Source: Lachnospiraceae bacterium
GTDB lineage: Bacteria; Bacillota; Clostridia; Lachnospirales; Lachnospiraceae
NCBI GenBank assembly: GCA_910575565.1
Contig: CAJTFL010000001.1
Span: 434,001-498,000 of the forward strand
Length of the DNA: 64,000 nucleotides
Direction of reading: 5' to 3'
The notes under the pieces were generated by a model. The model saw only the letters and a program-made list of their open reading frames with translations. It had not been told where the DNA came from and ran no database searches. Below, piece after piece: positions 17,797-26,456 of the stretch. A program made the translations under genes and the position numbers. Within the stretch, counting starts at the first letter, position 1. Each line of letters opens with the position of its first letter.

Positions 17797-19056
17797 ATGA
17801 GCAGCAAACTGATTCATACGCCCGAGGGGGTTCGGGACATTTACCATATGGAATGCAGGCAGAAGCTGAAGGTTCAGGAGAAGATTCTAGAAGTGCTGTA
17901 TCTGTACGGATACCAGCATATTGAAACCCCAAGCTTTGAATTTTTTGATATTTTCAGCAAGGATCGGGGAAGCGTAAGCTCCAACGAAATGTTTAAATTC
18001 TTTGACCGGGACAACAATACCCTGGTGCTGAAGCCGGACATGACCCCGGCCATAGCCCGTTGCGTGTCGAAGTATTTTTTTGACGAAAAAGCGCCCCTGC
18101 GCCTGTGCTATCTGGAAAGAACCTTCACCAATAATACCAGCTACCAGGGGCGGCTAAAGGAATCCACCCAGACTGGGGCGGAGATGATTGGGGATGATTC
18201 CAGCGATGCCGACGGGGAGATGATTGCCCTGGTGGTGGACTGCCTAAAAGCCGCCGGTCTTAAGGAATTCCAGGTGGAGCTGGGGCAGGTGGAGTTTTTC
18301 CGGGGCCTGGCGGAAGAAGCCGGGCTGGACGAGGCCTGCCAGGAAAGGCTGCAGGAACTGATTGAAAATAAAAATGTTTTTGGGGTGGAGGAATACCTGG
18401 AAACAATCCCCATTAAGCCGGAGTTAAAGGAAGTGTTCCTGCGCCTTCCGGAGCTTTCCGGCTCCATCCGCCAGATCCGGAAGGCCAAGGAGCTTACCTG
18501 CAATGAGCGGGCGCTGTTTGCCATCCGGCGCCTGGAAAAGGTGCATGAGATCATGGAAAACTACGGGCTGTCGGAGTACGTTTCCTTTGATTTAGGGGCA
18601 ATCAGCCATTACCGGTATTACACTGGGATTATTTTTAAGGCCTATACCTACGGCACGGGAGATTACATCGTAACCGGAGGGCGCTACGATAAGCTTTTGC
18701 AGCAGTTTGGCAAGGATGCCTCTGCGGTGGGCTTTGGCATCGTGGTTGACCGGCTGCTGATGGCCTTATCCAGCCAGCATATCCTCTTGGATGTGCAGAA
18801 GCCGGATACGCTGATCTTATTCGACATTTCCGCCAGAGTAAGGGCCATCGGCCTGGCGAAGGCTTTCCGCCAGAAAGGCATCCCCGTGCCTTTCCAGAGG
18901 AAGCATAAGACCTGGGAGATGGAGGATTACTTGCAGATGGCCCGCCGGGACGGCATTTTTCGCCTTATCTATGTCTTTGGGGATGGCCGCAAGGTAAAGG
19001 AATACGATGTAAGAACCGGTTCCCACACATTAACAGATACGGAGGATTATTCATGA
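17797..19056 (+). CDS. hisZ: ATP phosphoribosyltransferase regulatory subunit HisZ
   Basis: A HisRS-like catalytic-core paralogue that activates the short form of HisG and confers feedback control by histidine. The 419-aa protein has class II synthetase-like motifs (TPEGVRDI at the start, then LKPDMTPAIARC and GGRYDKLLQQFGK) but no C-terminal anticodon-binding domain of HisRS length. It directly precedes short-form hisG, as expected. The start at ATG 17797 is chosen because CGGAGGAAGC precedes it; the open frame reaches back 13 codons to a TTG. The stop overlaps hisG by ATGA. Confidence 0.95.
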   Translation: MSSKLIHTPEGVRDIYHMECRQKLKVQEKILEVLYLYGYQHIETPSFEFFDIFSKDRGSVSSNEMFKFFDRDNNTLVLKPDMTPAIARCVSKYFFDEKAPLRLCYLERTFTNNTSYQGRLKESTQTGAEMIGDDSSDADGEMIALVVDCLKAAGLKEFQVELGQVEFFRGLAEEAGLDEACQERLQELIENKNVFGVEEYLETIPIKPELKEVFLRLPELSGSIRQIRKAKELTCNERALFAIRRLEKVHEIMENYGLSEYVSFDLGAISHYRYYTGIIFKAYTYGTGDYIVTGGRYDKLLQQFGKDASAVGFGIVVDRLLMALSSQHILLDVQKPDTLILFDISARVRAIGLAKAFRQKGIPVPFQRKHKTWEMEDYLQMARRDGIFRLIYVFGDGRKVKEYDVRTGSHTLTDTEDYS

Positions 19057-19706
19057 GACCGATTACCGTAGCCCTGGCAAAGGGCAGGCTTGCCCAGAAG
19101 GCCATGGATCTGTTTGGGCGTCTTGGCATTTCCTGCGAGGAAATGAAGGATAAGGCGTCCAGGAAGCTGATTTTCGCCAACGAAGAACTGGGGATGCGTT
19201 TTTTCCTGGCGAAAGCCAGTGATGTCCCCACCTATGTGGAGTATGGGGCCGCCGATTTGGGGATCGTGGGAAAGGATACCATCCTGGAGGAAGGGCGCAA
19301 GCTTTACGAGGTGCTGGATTTAAGAACCGGGAGATGCCGGATGTGCGTGTGCGGGCCGGAGAGCGCCAGGGAGCGGCTAAAGCACCATGAGCTTATCCGG
19401 GTAGCCACCAAGTATCCCCATATTGCAAAGGATTATTTTTACAACCGGAAATACCAGACGGTGGAGATCATTAAGTTAAACGGCTCGGTGGAATTAGCCC
19501 CTATCGTGGGCCTTTCCGACGTGATTGTGGATATCGTGGAGACGGGAAGCACCCTCCGGGAAAACGGCCTGGTGGTCTTGGAGGAAGTCTGCCCCCTGTC
19601 CGCCCGCATGGTGGTCAATCAGGTGAGCATGAAGCGGGAAAGCGAACGGATCGCCAGGCTGATCAAAGGGCTTCAGGAACTTTTGCGGGAGGACGAGGGA
19701 AACTAA
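19053..19706 (+). CDS. hisG: ATP phosphoribosyltransferase, short form HisG
   Basis: First committed step of histidine synthesis: PRPP plus ATP to phosphoribosyl-ATP. The 217-aa protein lacks the C-terminal regulatory domain of long HisG and so needs HisZ, encoded immediately upstream. Diagnostic segments are ALAKGRLAQKAMDLF, GAADLGIVGKD and the PRPP-site stretch DVIVDIVETGSTLRENGL. Overlapping ATGA coupling with hisZ should keep the subunits in balance. Confidence 0.97.
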   Translation: MRPITVALAKGRLAQKAMDLFGRLGISCEEMKDKASRKLIFANEELGMRFFLAKASDVPTYVEYGAADLGIVGKDTILEEGRKLYEVLDLRTGRCRMCVCGPESARERLKHHELIRVATKYPHIAKDYFYNRKYQTVEIIKLNGSVELAPIVGLSDVIVDIVETGSTLRENGLVVLEEVCPLSARMVVNQVSMKRESERIARLIKGLQELLREDEGN

Positions 19707-19730
19707 GGGGAAACGCACAAGGAGGAAAAC

Positions 19731-21068
19731 ATGAGAATCATCCGGTTAGATGAACAGACGAAGCAAAATATTTTGGAAGATCTGCTGAAACGGGATCCCA
19801 ACCAATACTCGGCCTACGCCGGCACCGTGCAGCAGATTATCGATGAAGTAAAGGCTAAGGGGGACGAGGCTCTTTTTGGGTATACCCGCCAGTTTGACCA
19901 TGCCCAAATCACCCCTTCCAATGTGCGGGTGACAAAGGAGGAGATGGAGGAAGCCAAAAACCAGGTGGATCCGGCCCTGATCCGGGTGATGGAAACTTCC
20001 ATGGCCAATATCCGGGAATACCATGAGCGCCAGATCCGGCAAAGCTGGTTTTCCAGCAAACCGGACGGAACCATCCTGGGGCAGAAGATTACGCCCTTGG
20101 AAACGGTCGGCGTTTACGTCCCCGGCGGGAAGGCTTCCTATCCTTCCACCGTGCTGATGAACATCATCCCGGCGAAAGCCGCAGGGGTGGATCGGATCGT
20201 TATGGTGACGCCTCCGGGAGCAGACGGGAAGGTAAACCCGGTGACATTGACTGCCGCCTGCTTGGCTGGGGTCACGGAGGTCTATAAGGCAGGCGGAGCC
20301 CAGGCCATAGCCGCCCTTGCCTTTGGGACAAAATCCATCCCCAGGGTAAATAAGATCGTAGGCCCGGGGAACATCTTTGTGGCTCTGGCGAAAAAGGCGG
20401 TTTACGGCCATGTGAGCATCGACAGCATTGCCGGGCCAAGCGAGATCCTAGTCATCGCCGACGAGACGGCAAACCCTAGGTACGTGGCGGCGGATCTGTT
20501 AAGCCAGGCCGAGCACGACGAGCTGGCCAGCGCGATTTTAGTGACTACCAGCATGGAGTTAGCCAAAGCGGTTTCCGAGCAGGTGGACGGCTTTTTGCAG
20601 ACGCTGTCCCGGAAGGCGATTTTGGAGAAATCTTTGGAAAATTACGGGTATATTTTGGTGGCGGATTCCCTGGAGGATGCCATCCGGACGGCCAATGAGA
20701 TCGCTTCGGAGCACTTGGAGATCGTGACGAAAAACCCCTTTGAGGTGATGACGAAAATCCGGAACGCAGGGGCTATCTTCATCGGAGAATACAGCTCGGA
20801 GCCCCTTGGGGACTACTTTGCAGGCCCCAACCATGTGCTGCCCACCAACGGGACGGCCAAGTTCTTTTCCCCTTTAGGGGTGGATGATTTCGTGAAGAAA
20901 TCCAGCATTATCTACTACTCCAGGGAAGCGCTGGAAAAATCCCGGCTGGAGATCGAGGCTTTCGCCAATTCCGAGTCCCTGACCGCCCACGCAAACTCCA
21001 TCCATGTGCGGTTTGCCCATCAGGAAGGAGACGTGAAAGGGGAAGGAGATGGGCGAAATGACGGATAG
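19731..21068 (+). CDS. hisD: Histidinol dehydrogenase
   Basis: Zinc enzyme that oxidises histidinol to histidine in two NAD-dependent steps. The 445-aa protein is of normal length and has the AAGVDRIVMVTPPG region, the signature with IDSIAGPSEI, QAEHDE, the catalytic Glu/His in ASEHLEIV and GDYFAGPNHVLPT near the C-terminus. An excellent AAGGAGGAAAAC ribosome site precedes the ATG. Its end overlaps hisB. Confidence 0.97.
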   Translation: MRIIRLDEQTKQNILEDLLKRDPNQYSAYAGTVQQIIDEVKAKGDEALFGYTRQFDHAQITPSNVRVTKEEMEEAKNQVDPALIRVMETSMANIREYHERQIRQSWFSSKPDGTILGQKITPLETVGVYVPGGKASYPSTVLMNIIPAKAAGVDRIVMVTPPGADGKVNPVTLTAACLAGVTEVYKAGGAQAIAALAFGTKSIPRVNKIVGPGNIFVALAKKAVYGHVSIDSIAGPSEILVIADETANPRYVAADLLSQAEHDELASAILVTTSMELAKAVSEQVDGFLQTLSRKAILEKSLENYGYILVADSLEDAIRTANEIASEHLEIVTKNPFEVMTKIRNAGAIFIGEYSSEPLGDYFAGPNHVLPTNGTAKFFSPLGVDDFVKKSSIIYYSREALEKSRLEIEAFANSESLTAHANSIHVRFAHQEGDVKGEGDGRNDG

Positions 21069-21669
21069 GCAGGAAGGGAGCGCCCTCCGCCAGGCGTCGT
21101 TAAAGCGGGATACGAATGAGACGAAAATTTCCTTATCCATAACCTTGGATGGAAGCGGGAAGGCGGAGGTTTCCACGGGGATAGGGTTTTTTGACCATAT
21201 GTTAAATAACTTTGCCCGGCACGGCCTGTTTGACTTAACCCTTAAGGTGCAGGGCGACTTGGAGGTGGACACCCACCATACCGTCGAGGATGTGGGGATT
21301 GTCCTGGGAAAAGCGATTAAGGAAGCGGCGGGAGAGAAGAAGGGGATTAAGCGCTACGGCTCTGCCATCCTCCCTATGGATGAGGCGCTGATCCTATGCG
21401 CATTGGATCTGTGCGGAAGGCCGTACCTGGTATATGATTTAACCCTTGACCGGGAGTTTGTGGGCGGGCTGGAGACGGAGATGGTAAAGGAATTTTTTTA
21501 CGCCGTCTCTTACGGAGCCGAGATGAACCTTCACCTTAAGCAGTTTTCCGGCAGCAACAGCCACCATATCATCGAAGGAGCCTTTAAGGCCTTCGCTAAG
21601 GCACTGGATGCGGCTCTTTCCTATGACCGGCGGATCACCGGGGTACTGTCCACGAAAGGAAGTTTGTAG
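21058..21669 (+). CDS. hisB: Imidazoleglycerol-phosphate dehydratase
   Basis: Manganese-dependent dehydration of imidazole-glycerol phosphate to imidazole-acetol phosphate. It is the monofunctional form with the metal-binding HHTVEDVGI motif in each of two repeats (THHTVEDVGIVLG and SHHIIEGAFKAFA). ATG 21058 is preferred to 21049 because GGAAGGAG is then at proper spacing; either way it overlaps the hisD 3' end by 11-20 bp. Confidence 0.96.
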   Translation: MTDRQEGSALRQASLKRDTNETKISLSITLDGSGKAEVSTGIGFFDHMLNNFARHGLFDLTLKVQGDLEVDTHHTVEDVGIVLGKAIKEAAGEKKGIKRYGSAILPMDEALILCALDLCGRPYLVYDLTLDREFVGGLETEMVKEFFYAVSYGAEMNLHLKQFSGSNSHHIIEGAFKAFAKALDAALSYDRRITGVLSTKGSL

Positions 21670-21672
21670 CAT

Positions 21673-22662
21673 ATGTTTGACCGCAAGGAAGGCGTTTCCA
21701 TATCGGATAAGATGGCCAAGCTTATTTATGGAGACCGTCAATTATTTTGGGGGCTGGGTTTTTTGATCCTTGGCCTGTCGGCGCTCATCGGGAGTTTTTT
21801 CCTTTACCGTTTTATGGAAGACAGCTTCGACTATTCTTTAAAAAACCCTGGCTACTTCGATTCCTACACGTCCGCCGGGTACAGCAGCATTGAAGTCCAG
21901 TACATGACGGAAAGCTTTGCGGAGCATATCCAGGAGAAGTATTTGCTGTACTTCGGGTTTGATGTTAATTCCAAGCCTTTCATCTTCTGCGGGGAAGGGG
22001 AACTTCCCCATGACCTGAAAGCCATTATGGATTATACATACGGGGATGAGGTTTACCCCATCCCTGACCCTGTCCGGGTTTCAGGCTACTGCCGCCCCTT
22101 GGATTCGGAAATCATGGGCTTTGCCAGGGATTCCTACAGCACCATGTGGGATGAGGACAGCCAGATTCCCATAAGCTCCGATGAGCTTTCCGCCATGGTA
22201 GGGAATTATTTCCTGGATATCCGGCCTTCCTCCTTCCAAAAGGAATACCCTTGGGCCAGGGGAATCTTTTTATTCCCCGCCGTATTCCTTTCGGCAGGGC
22301 TGTCCGGGCTTTGGCGCTACCGAAAACGGCTGAAGGCCTGCCACCAGCGGATGGAAGGGTATTCCTCCTGGATTTTCCAGGCGGACGAAGAGCTTTCCCA
22401 GGCAGAAGCCTTTGAAAAAAGGCTGCCCTTATACTTGACCAGGAATTACCTGATCACGGCTGTGTATTATTTTGAAATCATCCCCTTAGCACAGATCACC
22501 CAGCTTTCGGAAAGCTTAAATATCTTAATGGCTGTCACCGAGGACGGAAGCCACCATATGCTTATGGAGCGGCATAAGGGCAAAAAGGCGTATGATCGGC
22601 TGAAAGCGGAATTGGAAAAACGGATTATGCCAGCGGTTGAAAAGTTTGACCGCCCAGTATAA
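21673..22662 (+). CDS. Two-TM membrane protein inside the his operon
   Basis: Unknown function; not a histidine enzyme. The 329-aa protein has helix 1 at about 25-47 (LFWGLGFLILGLSALIGSFF), an acidic, aromatic-rich extracytoplasmic domain of about 140 residues, helix 2 at about 198-216 and a cytoplasmic C-terminal domain with NYLITAVYYFEIIPLAQITQ, reminiscent of a PH-like fold. The same architecture occurs in the protein at 3002-4120, suggesting one family. It starts 3 bp after hisB and is cotranscribed with it. Whether it has to do with histidine is unclear; it may be a lodger in the operon. Confidence 0.65.
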   Translation: MFDRKEGVSISDKMAKLIYGDRQLFWGLGFLILGLSALIGSFFLYRFMEDSFDYSLKNPGYFDSYTSAGYSSIEVQYMTESFAEHIQEKYLLYFGFDVNSKPFIFCGEGELPHDLKAIMDYTYGDEVYPIPDPVRVSGYCRPLDSEIMGFARDSYSTMWDEDSQIPISSDELSAMVGNYFLDIRPSSFQKEYPWARGIFLFPAVFLSAGLSGLWRYRKRLKACHQRMEGYSSWIFQADEELSQAEAFEKRLPLYLTRNYLITAVYYFEIIPLAQITQLSESLNILMAVTEDGSHHMLMERHKGKKAYDRLKAELEKRIMPAVEKFDRPV

Positions 22663-22680
22663 TAATGAGCAAATTTACCG

Positions 22681-22760
22681 CCAGATGGGCGGCAGCTCCC
22701 TTTGGGAGGGCTGAGTTAGCAATCTGGTATCAGAAAAGCCAAAAGACCTTTTGACTCCAA
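22681..22760 (+). promoter_or_regulatory. Possible structured RNA upstream of hisA
   Basis: CCAGAT (22681-22686) can pair with ATCTGG (22722-22727), enclosing a second hairpin CAGCTCCC-TTT-GGGAGGGCTG (22693-22713). A third small stem CAAAAG-AC-CTTTTG follows. The gap between the membrane protein gene and hisA is 170 nt, long for this tight operon. It matches no riboswitch I know. Confidence 0.35.
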
Positions 22761-22832
22761 CAACATTTGATGGAACGCGCAAAGCAATGATGCTGCAGGC
22801 CATCAGCGAAAATACAGCAAGAAAGGAAGGAA

Positions 22833-23555
22833 ATGATTATGCAGCTTTATCCGGCGATTGATTTGAAAAACGGGCAGTGCGTCCGCCTGCGCCAGGGAGC
22901 GTTTAAGGATATTACGGTGTATTCCAAGGCTCCGGAGGCGGTAGCCGCTTACTGGCAGGAACAGGGGGCGACCTTCCTTCATCTGGTGGATTTGGACGGG
23001 GCATTGGCCGGGCGCTCCGTCAATGAGCCGGTGATCCAAAAAATCGCAAAAACCGTCTCCATCCCCATCCAGGTAGGCGGCGGCATACGCACCAGGGAAG
23101 GGGTGGAGGCCATGCTTTCCTTGGGGGTAAAACGGGTGATTATCGGCACAAAGGCGGTGGAGCGCCCGGAATTTCTGCTGGAAATCATTGAGCAGTTCGG
23201 CTCCGAGGCCGTAGTGGCGGGCGTGGATGCAAAGGACGGGCTGGTGGCCGTCCAGGGCTGGGAGCAGGTAAGCTCGGTAAGGGCTACGGATTTGTGCAGG
23301 ACAATGAAGGATTACGGCGTCCGGCATATTGTGTACACGGATATTTCCAGGGACGGAATGCTTTCCGGGCCGAATGTGGCGGCCACGAAACAGCTGACAG
23401 ATGAAACCGGACTGGATGTGATCGCGTCAGGCGGCGTATCTTCCATGGAAGATTTAGAGACGCTTTACCGGGAAGGGATTAAAGGGGCGATTATCGGAAA
23501 GGCTCTTTATGAAAACCGGGTAAATTTAAAAGAAGCAGTCAGCAGGTTTGAATAA
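22833..23555 (+). CDS. hisA: Phosphoribosylformimino-AICAR-phosphate isomerase HisA
   Basis: Isomerises ProFAR to PRFAR in histidine synthesis. The 240-aa (beta/alpha)8 barrel starts [17 protein letters not shown] with the first catalytic Asp, has [15 protein letters not shown] and the second catalytic Asp region [14 protein letters not shown], and ends with [12 protein letters not shown] and [10 protein letters not shown] phosphate-binding loops. AAGGAAGGA serves either ATG 22833 or the ATG two codons on. Both catalytic Asp are present, in contrast to the HisF-like domain of the next gene. Confidence 0.96.
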   Translation: MIMQLYPAIDLKNGQCVRLRQGAFKDITVYSKAPEAVAAYWQEQGATFLHLVDLDGALAGRSVNEPVIQKIAKTVSIPIQVGGGIRTREGVEAMLSLGVKRVIIGTKAVERPEFLLEIIEQFGSEAVVAGVDAKDGLVAVQGWEQVSSVRATDLCRTMKDYGVRHIVYTDISRDGMLSGPNVAATKQLTDETGLDVIASGGVSSMEDLETLYREGIKGAIIGKALYENRVNLKEAVSRFE

Positions 23556-23575
23556 GCAGGGCAGTGCCATTGCCT

Positions 23576-23600
23576 GGAACGTATTTGAACAATACGTTCC
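23576..23600 (+). promoter_or_regulatory. Perfect 10-bp hairpin between hisA and hisIE
   Basis: GGAACGTATT-TGAAC-AATACGTTCC, with no T tract after it, sits in the 130-nt gap between hisA and hisIE. It could be an operator-like dyad or an mRNA stability/processing stem. Confidence 0.5.
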
Positions 23601-23685
23601 GTCAGATGTGCGTCACCGTTTGCAGGGCAAGGGGTTTAAATTGGGTTATACCAGATACGGCTATGGGAACAGGAAGGAATTTAAG

Positions 23686-25011
23686 ATGACAAAATATAAA
23701 CAATTAATATGCGGTTTAGGCTGCCGCGGGAATAAGGCTTACGATTTAAGGCTGGGCGAAGCGGCAGGGACGGATATCCAAAAGCTTTGCAGACACACAA
23801 GCGATAACGGAGCCGACCAGCTGTTTATCCTGGATCAGGCCGAGACGGAAAAAGAGCATGAGGAAACCATCCTGACTTTAAAGGAAATCGCCGGGAACAT
23901 CGATGTGCCCATCATCACCGGTGGATGGATACGCCGCCTGGAGGATGTGAAAAAGTACTTGTACGCAGGAGCTTTGGCCGTGTTCCTAGATGTGAGCCTG
24001 GAGGAGCACGTGGATTTGATAAAGGAAGCGTCCAGCCGCTTCGGCAGCGAAAAAATCTACGCCTATCTGCCTGACGGAAAGTATTTGGCCAGGGCGGAAG
24101 AGTATATGCAGCTGGGGGCTTCCTCCCTTATCTTAAAAAGCACATTAGGCGAGCAGCTTTCCGCCCTATCTGCAGATCCGGCAAATGCAGACCTGCTTAA
24201 AATTCCCATGGTTATCTTTTCGGATGCTGCTTCCTTACCGGGGCGTATGGAAGAAACAGCCGATGCGCTTTCAAAACGCTGCAGCCTGCCCGGCATCCAG
24301 GGAGTGATCGTCCCAGACACCGGGGATGTGCAGTGGATGGCTCTTAAGCAGTCCCTAAAAGCAAAGGGCTTTCCTATGGATACCTTTGAAACCAGCATAG
24401 CTTGGGCAGAATTTAAATTAAACAGCGACGGCCTGATCCCGGTAATCGTCCAGGATTACCAGACGGATGAGGTGCTGATGCTGGCCTACATGAACGAGGA
24501 AGCCTTTAAGAAAACTTTGGAAACTGGAAAGATGACGTATTACAGCCGCAGCCGGAAAACCCTGTGGCTTAAAGGGGAGACCTCCGGCCATTTCCAATAC
24601 GTGAAATCCCTGGCGCTGGACTGCGACAATGATACCATCCTGGCAAAGGTGCACCAGCTGGGGGCGGCCTGCCATACCGGAAGCCGCAGCTGCTTCTTTA
24701 AGACGCTGGCTGCCAAGGAGTACCGGGAGACCAACCCACTGAAAGTGTTTGAGGAAGAGTACAAGGTAATCCGGGATCGGAAGGAGCACCCCAAGGAAGG
24801 ATCCTACACCAATTACCTGTTTGACAAGGGCATCGACAAAATTTTAAAAAAATGCGGGGAGGAAGCCACAGAGATTATCATCGCGGCAAAGAACCCGGAG
24901 CCGGAAGAGATCAAATACGAGATTGCGGACTTCCTGTACCACGTGATGGTCTTGATGGTGGAAAAAGGCGTTACCTGGGAAGAGATCACGAAAGAGATTG
25001 CAAACCGGTAA
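23686..25011 (+). CDS. hisIE: HisIE fused to an N-terminal HisF-like barrel
   Basis: The C-terminal half is a normal bifunctional HisIE. The HisI cyclohydrolase part (about 255-330) has [14 protein letters not shown], the metal site LDCDNDT and HTGSRSCF; the HisE pyrophosphohydrolase part (about 350-441) has [15 protein letters not shown] and [13 protein letters not shown]. The N-terminal 240 residues align with His[15 protein letters not shown], then [21 protein letters not shown] and [10 protein letters not shown]. The first catalytic Asp (CLD in HisF) reads CGLG here and the second (in AIDAK) reads AYLPD, so the domain is probably non-catalytic. GGAAGGA before ATG 23686 sets the start, dropping 46 upstream codons. 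Confidence 0.9.
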   Translation: MTKYKQLICGLGCRGNKAYDLRLGEAAGTDIQKLCRHTSDNGADQLFILDQAETEKEHEETILTLKEIAGNIDVPIITGGWIRRLEDVKKYLYAGALAVFLDVSLEEHVDLIKEASSRFGSEKIYAYLPDGKYLARAEEYMQLGASSLILKSTLGEQLSALSADPANADLLKIPMVIFSDAASLPGRMEETADALSKRCSLPGIQGVIVPDTGDVQWMALKQSLKAKGFPMDTFETSIAWAEFKLNSDGLIPVIVQDYQTDEVLMLAYMNEEAFKKTLETGKMTYYSRSRKTLWLKGETSGHFQYVKSLALDCDNDTILAKVHQLGAACHTGSRSCFFKTLAAKEYRETNPLKVFEEEYKVIRDRKEHPKEGSYTNYLFDKGIDKILKKCGEEATEIIIAAKNPEPEEIKYEIADFLYHVMVLMVEKGVTWEEITKEIANR

Positions 25012-25133
25012 TTCATCCCGTTTTTCGTGCCGTCTGTCATGAATATCCCAGAAAGCAAAGGTTTTGTGGTATCGTCACTACAGCAGGGAAAGTAACTGCA
25101 GCAGGAAAAACAAGGGGCAACTCGATGCAGTCT

Positions 25134-25162
25134 TTGTCATATAACCCTTGCTATGCTAAGAT
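25134..25162 (+). promoter_or_regulatory. Probable promoter of the cell-wall-binding protein gene
   Basis: TTGTCA (25134-25139), 17-nt spacer, TAAGAT (25157-25162), about 48 nt before the start codon at 25210. No clear terminator separates it from hisIE, so some read-through is possible. Confidence 0.55.
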
Positions 25163-25209
25163 AAAATCGAAAATAAATACAGGGAATACACCTGGGAAAA
25201 GAGGGAAAA

Positions 25210-26016
25210 ATGAACAGACAGTTAAGAAAAGCGGCCGTTTTAGCGGCAGCCGTGCTCGCGGGAGGAATGACAGCCTCCACAATCACCGCTAATGCAGCAC
25301 AGTGGAGAGACGATGCAAAGGGATGGTGGATAGAGAATGATGACGGTTCCTATCTGGTCAACCAGTGGTATCAGTCCCCTTCCAGCGGATTATGGTATTA
25401 TATAGGCGCTGACGGATATATGCTGACCAATACCATGACGCCTGACGGCTGCTACGTAAACGCAAACGGCGTCTGGGTTCAGAATGCAAACCCAGGCACG
25501 CAGCAGGCAGCCGGGGTGGCAAAGGATGTGGCCGCTATCCAGCAAGTGGCGGAGGCGTATAAGGATTGGCATAAAAGCAACAGAAGTTATGCAGGTGTGG
25601 ATAGTTTTGTTTTCTGCGACATAGATGGCGACGGCATTCCGGAGTGTATCGGAACAAATGGGGAAACCTGGTTTGTGATAACCCATCGCGGAGAAAAAGT
25701 CGCTAAGACCGCTCTTTTCCATGGCAATGGTTCACATCCTCTTTATGTTCCAGGCGGAAATGTGCTCTGTGATTACGGTGATAAGATTTATGAAATGCGA
25801 GATTTCTATAAAATTAATGATAAAGGTGCTTTTGAAAAAATAGGAACAAGCAAATATATTAACAGCACTTATAATATTCCAACCCGCAGTGATACCTCAA
25901 AAGCTATTTATGATGATTACAACGCTAGTTTTGGACAGTTAGAGGAAATTTCCATTGAATATGAAGATACATATCGCAGCATTGACGAGGCTTGCGCAGC
26001 TTACTTGGCACAATAA
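25210..26016 (+). CDS. Secreted protein with choline/cell-wall-binding repeats
   Basis: A 268-aa exported protein. A signal peptide (basic start, AVLAAAVLAGGMTASTITANA, cut after ANA) precedes two cell-wall-binding repeats (GWWIENDDGSYLVNQWYQ, then GLWYYIGADGYMLTNTM and NGVWVQN) over residues 31-95. The C-terminal 160-aa domain contains DIDGDGIPECI, a calcium-loop or FG-GAP-like motif seen in similar clostridial proteins of unknown role. Likely surface-attached. GAGGGA precedes the ATG. A strong terminator follows. Confidence 0.85.
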   Translation: MNRQLRKAAVLAAAVLAGGMTASTITANAAQWRDDAKGWWIENDDGSYLVNQWYQSPSSGLWYYIGADGYMLTNTMTPDGCYVNANGVWVQNANPGTQQAAGVAKDVAAIQQVAEAYKDWHKSNRSYAGVDSFVFCDIDGDGIPECIGTNGETWFVITHRGEKVAKTALFHGNGSHPLYVPGGNVLCDYGDKIYEMRDFYKINDKGAFEKIGTSKYINSTYNIPTRSDTSKAIYDDYNASFGQLEEISIEYEDTYRSIDEACAAYLAQ

Positions 26017-26070
26017 ACGATTGCATTACTGCCATAGGCTGGTGGCCGAATGGCTGCTGTAATAAATTTA

Positions 26071-26122
26071 AAAAGGCTTCTGCCTTACGAATTTTCATTC
26101 GTGGGGCGGCAGCCTTTTTATT
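26071..26122 (+). terminator. Intrinsic terminator after the cell-wall-binding protein
   Basis: AAAAGGCT-GCC stem pairs with GGCGGCAGCCTTTT, with an inner ACGAAT/ATTCGT stem, followed by TTTTTATTTC. Confidence 0.85.
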
Positions 26123-26129
26123 TCTTCGT

Positions 26130-26210
26130 TGTGCCAAGCGATATAGTTTAGTGCTTTTTTGCTGTGCCGGGCAATATATTTTAGTGCTTTTTTGCTGCGC
26201 CAGGCATTAA
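26130..26210 (+). repeat. 33-bp tandem repeat, about 2.4 copies
   Basis: Units 26130-26162 and 26163-26195 differ at only a few positions and both end in TTTAGTGCTTTTTTGC; a third, partial unit starts at 26196. Intergenic, right after the terminator. Confidence 0.85.
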
Positions 26211-26266
26211 TTTCCCCAGCTACCCAAGCCATCAAAGCATTAACCATTTTCAATATAATAAAGCCA

Positions 26267-26295
26267 TTGACAATACATATACTATTGTATATGCT
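26267..26295 (+). promoter_or_regulatory. Probable pepT promoter
   Basis: TTGACA (26267-26272), 17-nt spacer, TATGCT (26290-26295). The spacer and -10 contain an ATAC/GTAT-rich imperfect dyad that could be an operator. The leader to pepT is about 155 nt. Confidence 0.7.
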
Positions 26296-26303
26296 AGATC
26301 ATG

Positions 26304-26347
26304 TTTGAAAAATCATTCCCGCTATCTGACGGAAAGCATTTTTCAAA
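26304..26347 (+). promoter_or_regulatory. Long-range hairpin in the pepT leader
   Basis: TTTGAAAAAT (26304-26313) pairs perfectly with ATTTTTCAAA (26338-26347). No T tract follows, so it is not a simple terminator. The remaining leader up to 26457 shows no other structure. Confidence 0.45.
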
Positions 26348-26456
26348 GCACGCTCTAGGCAATAGGATATCTTTGCATCATACCGCGCTGCAAACGCAAT
26401 ATCCCATTATTCACAGCAATGTATTTCACCAAATGCAGAAAAGGAGAATATTAAAT

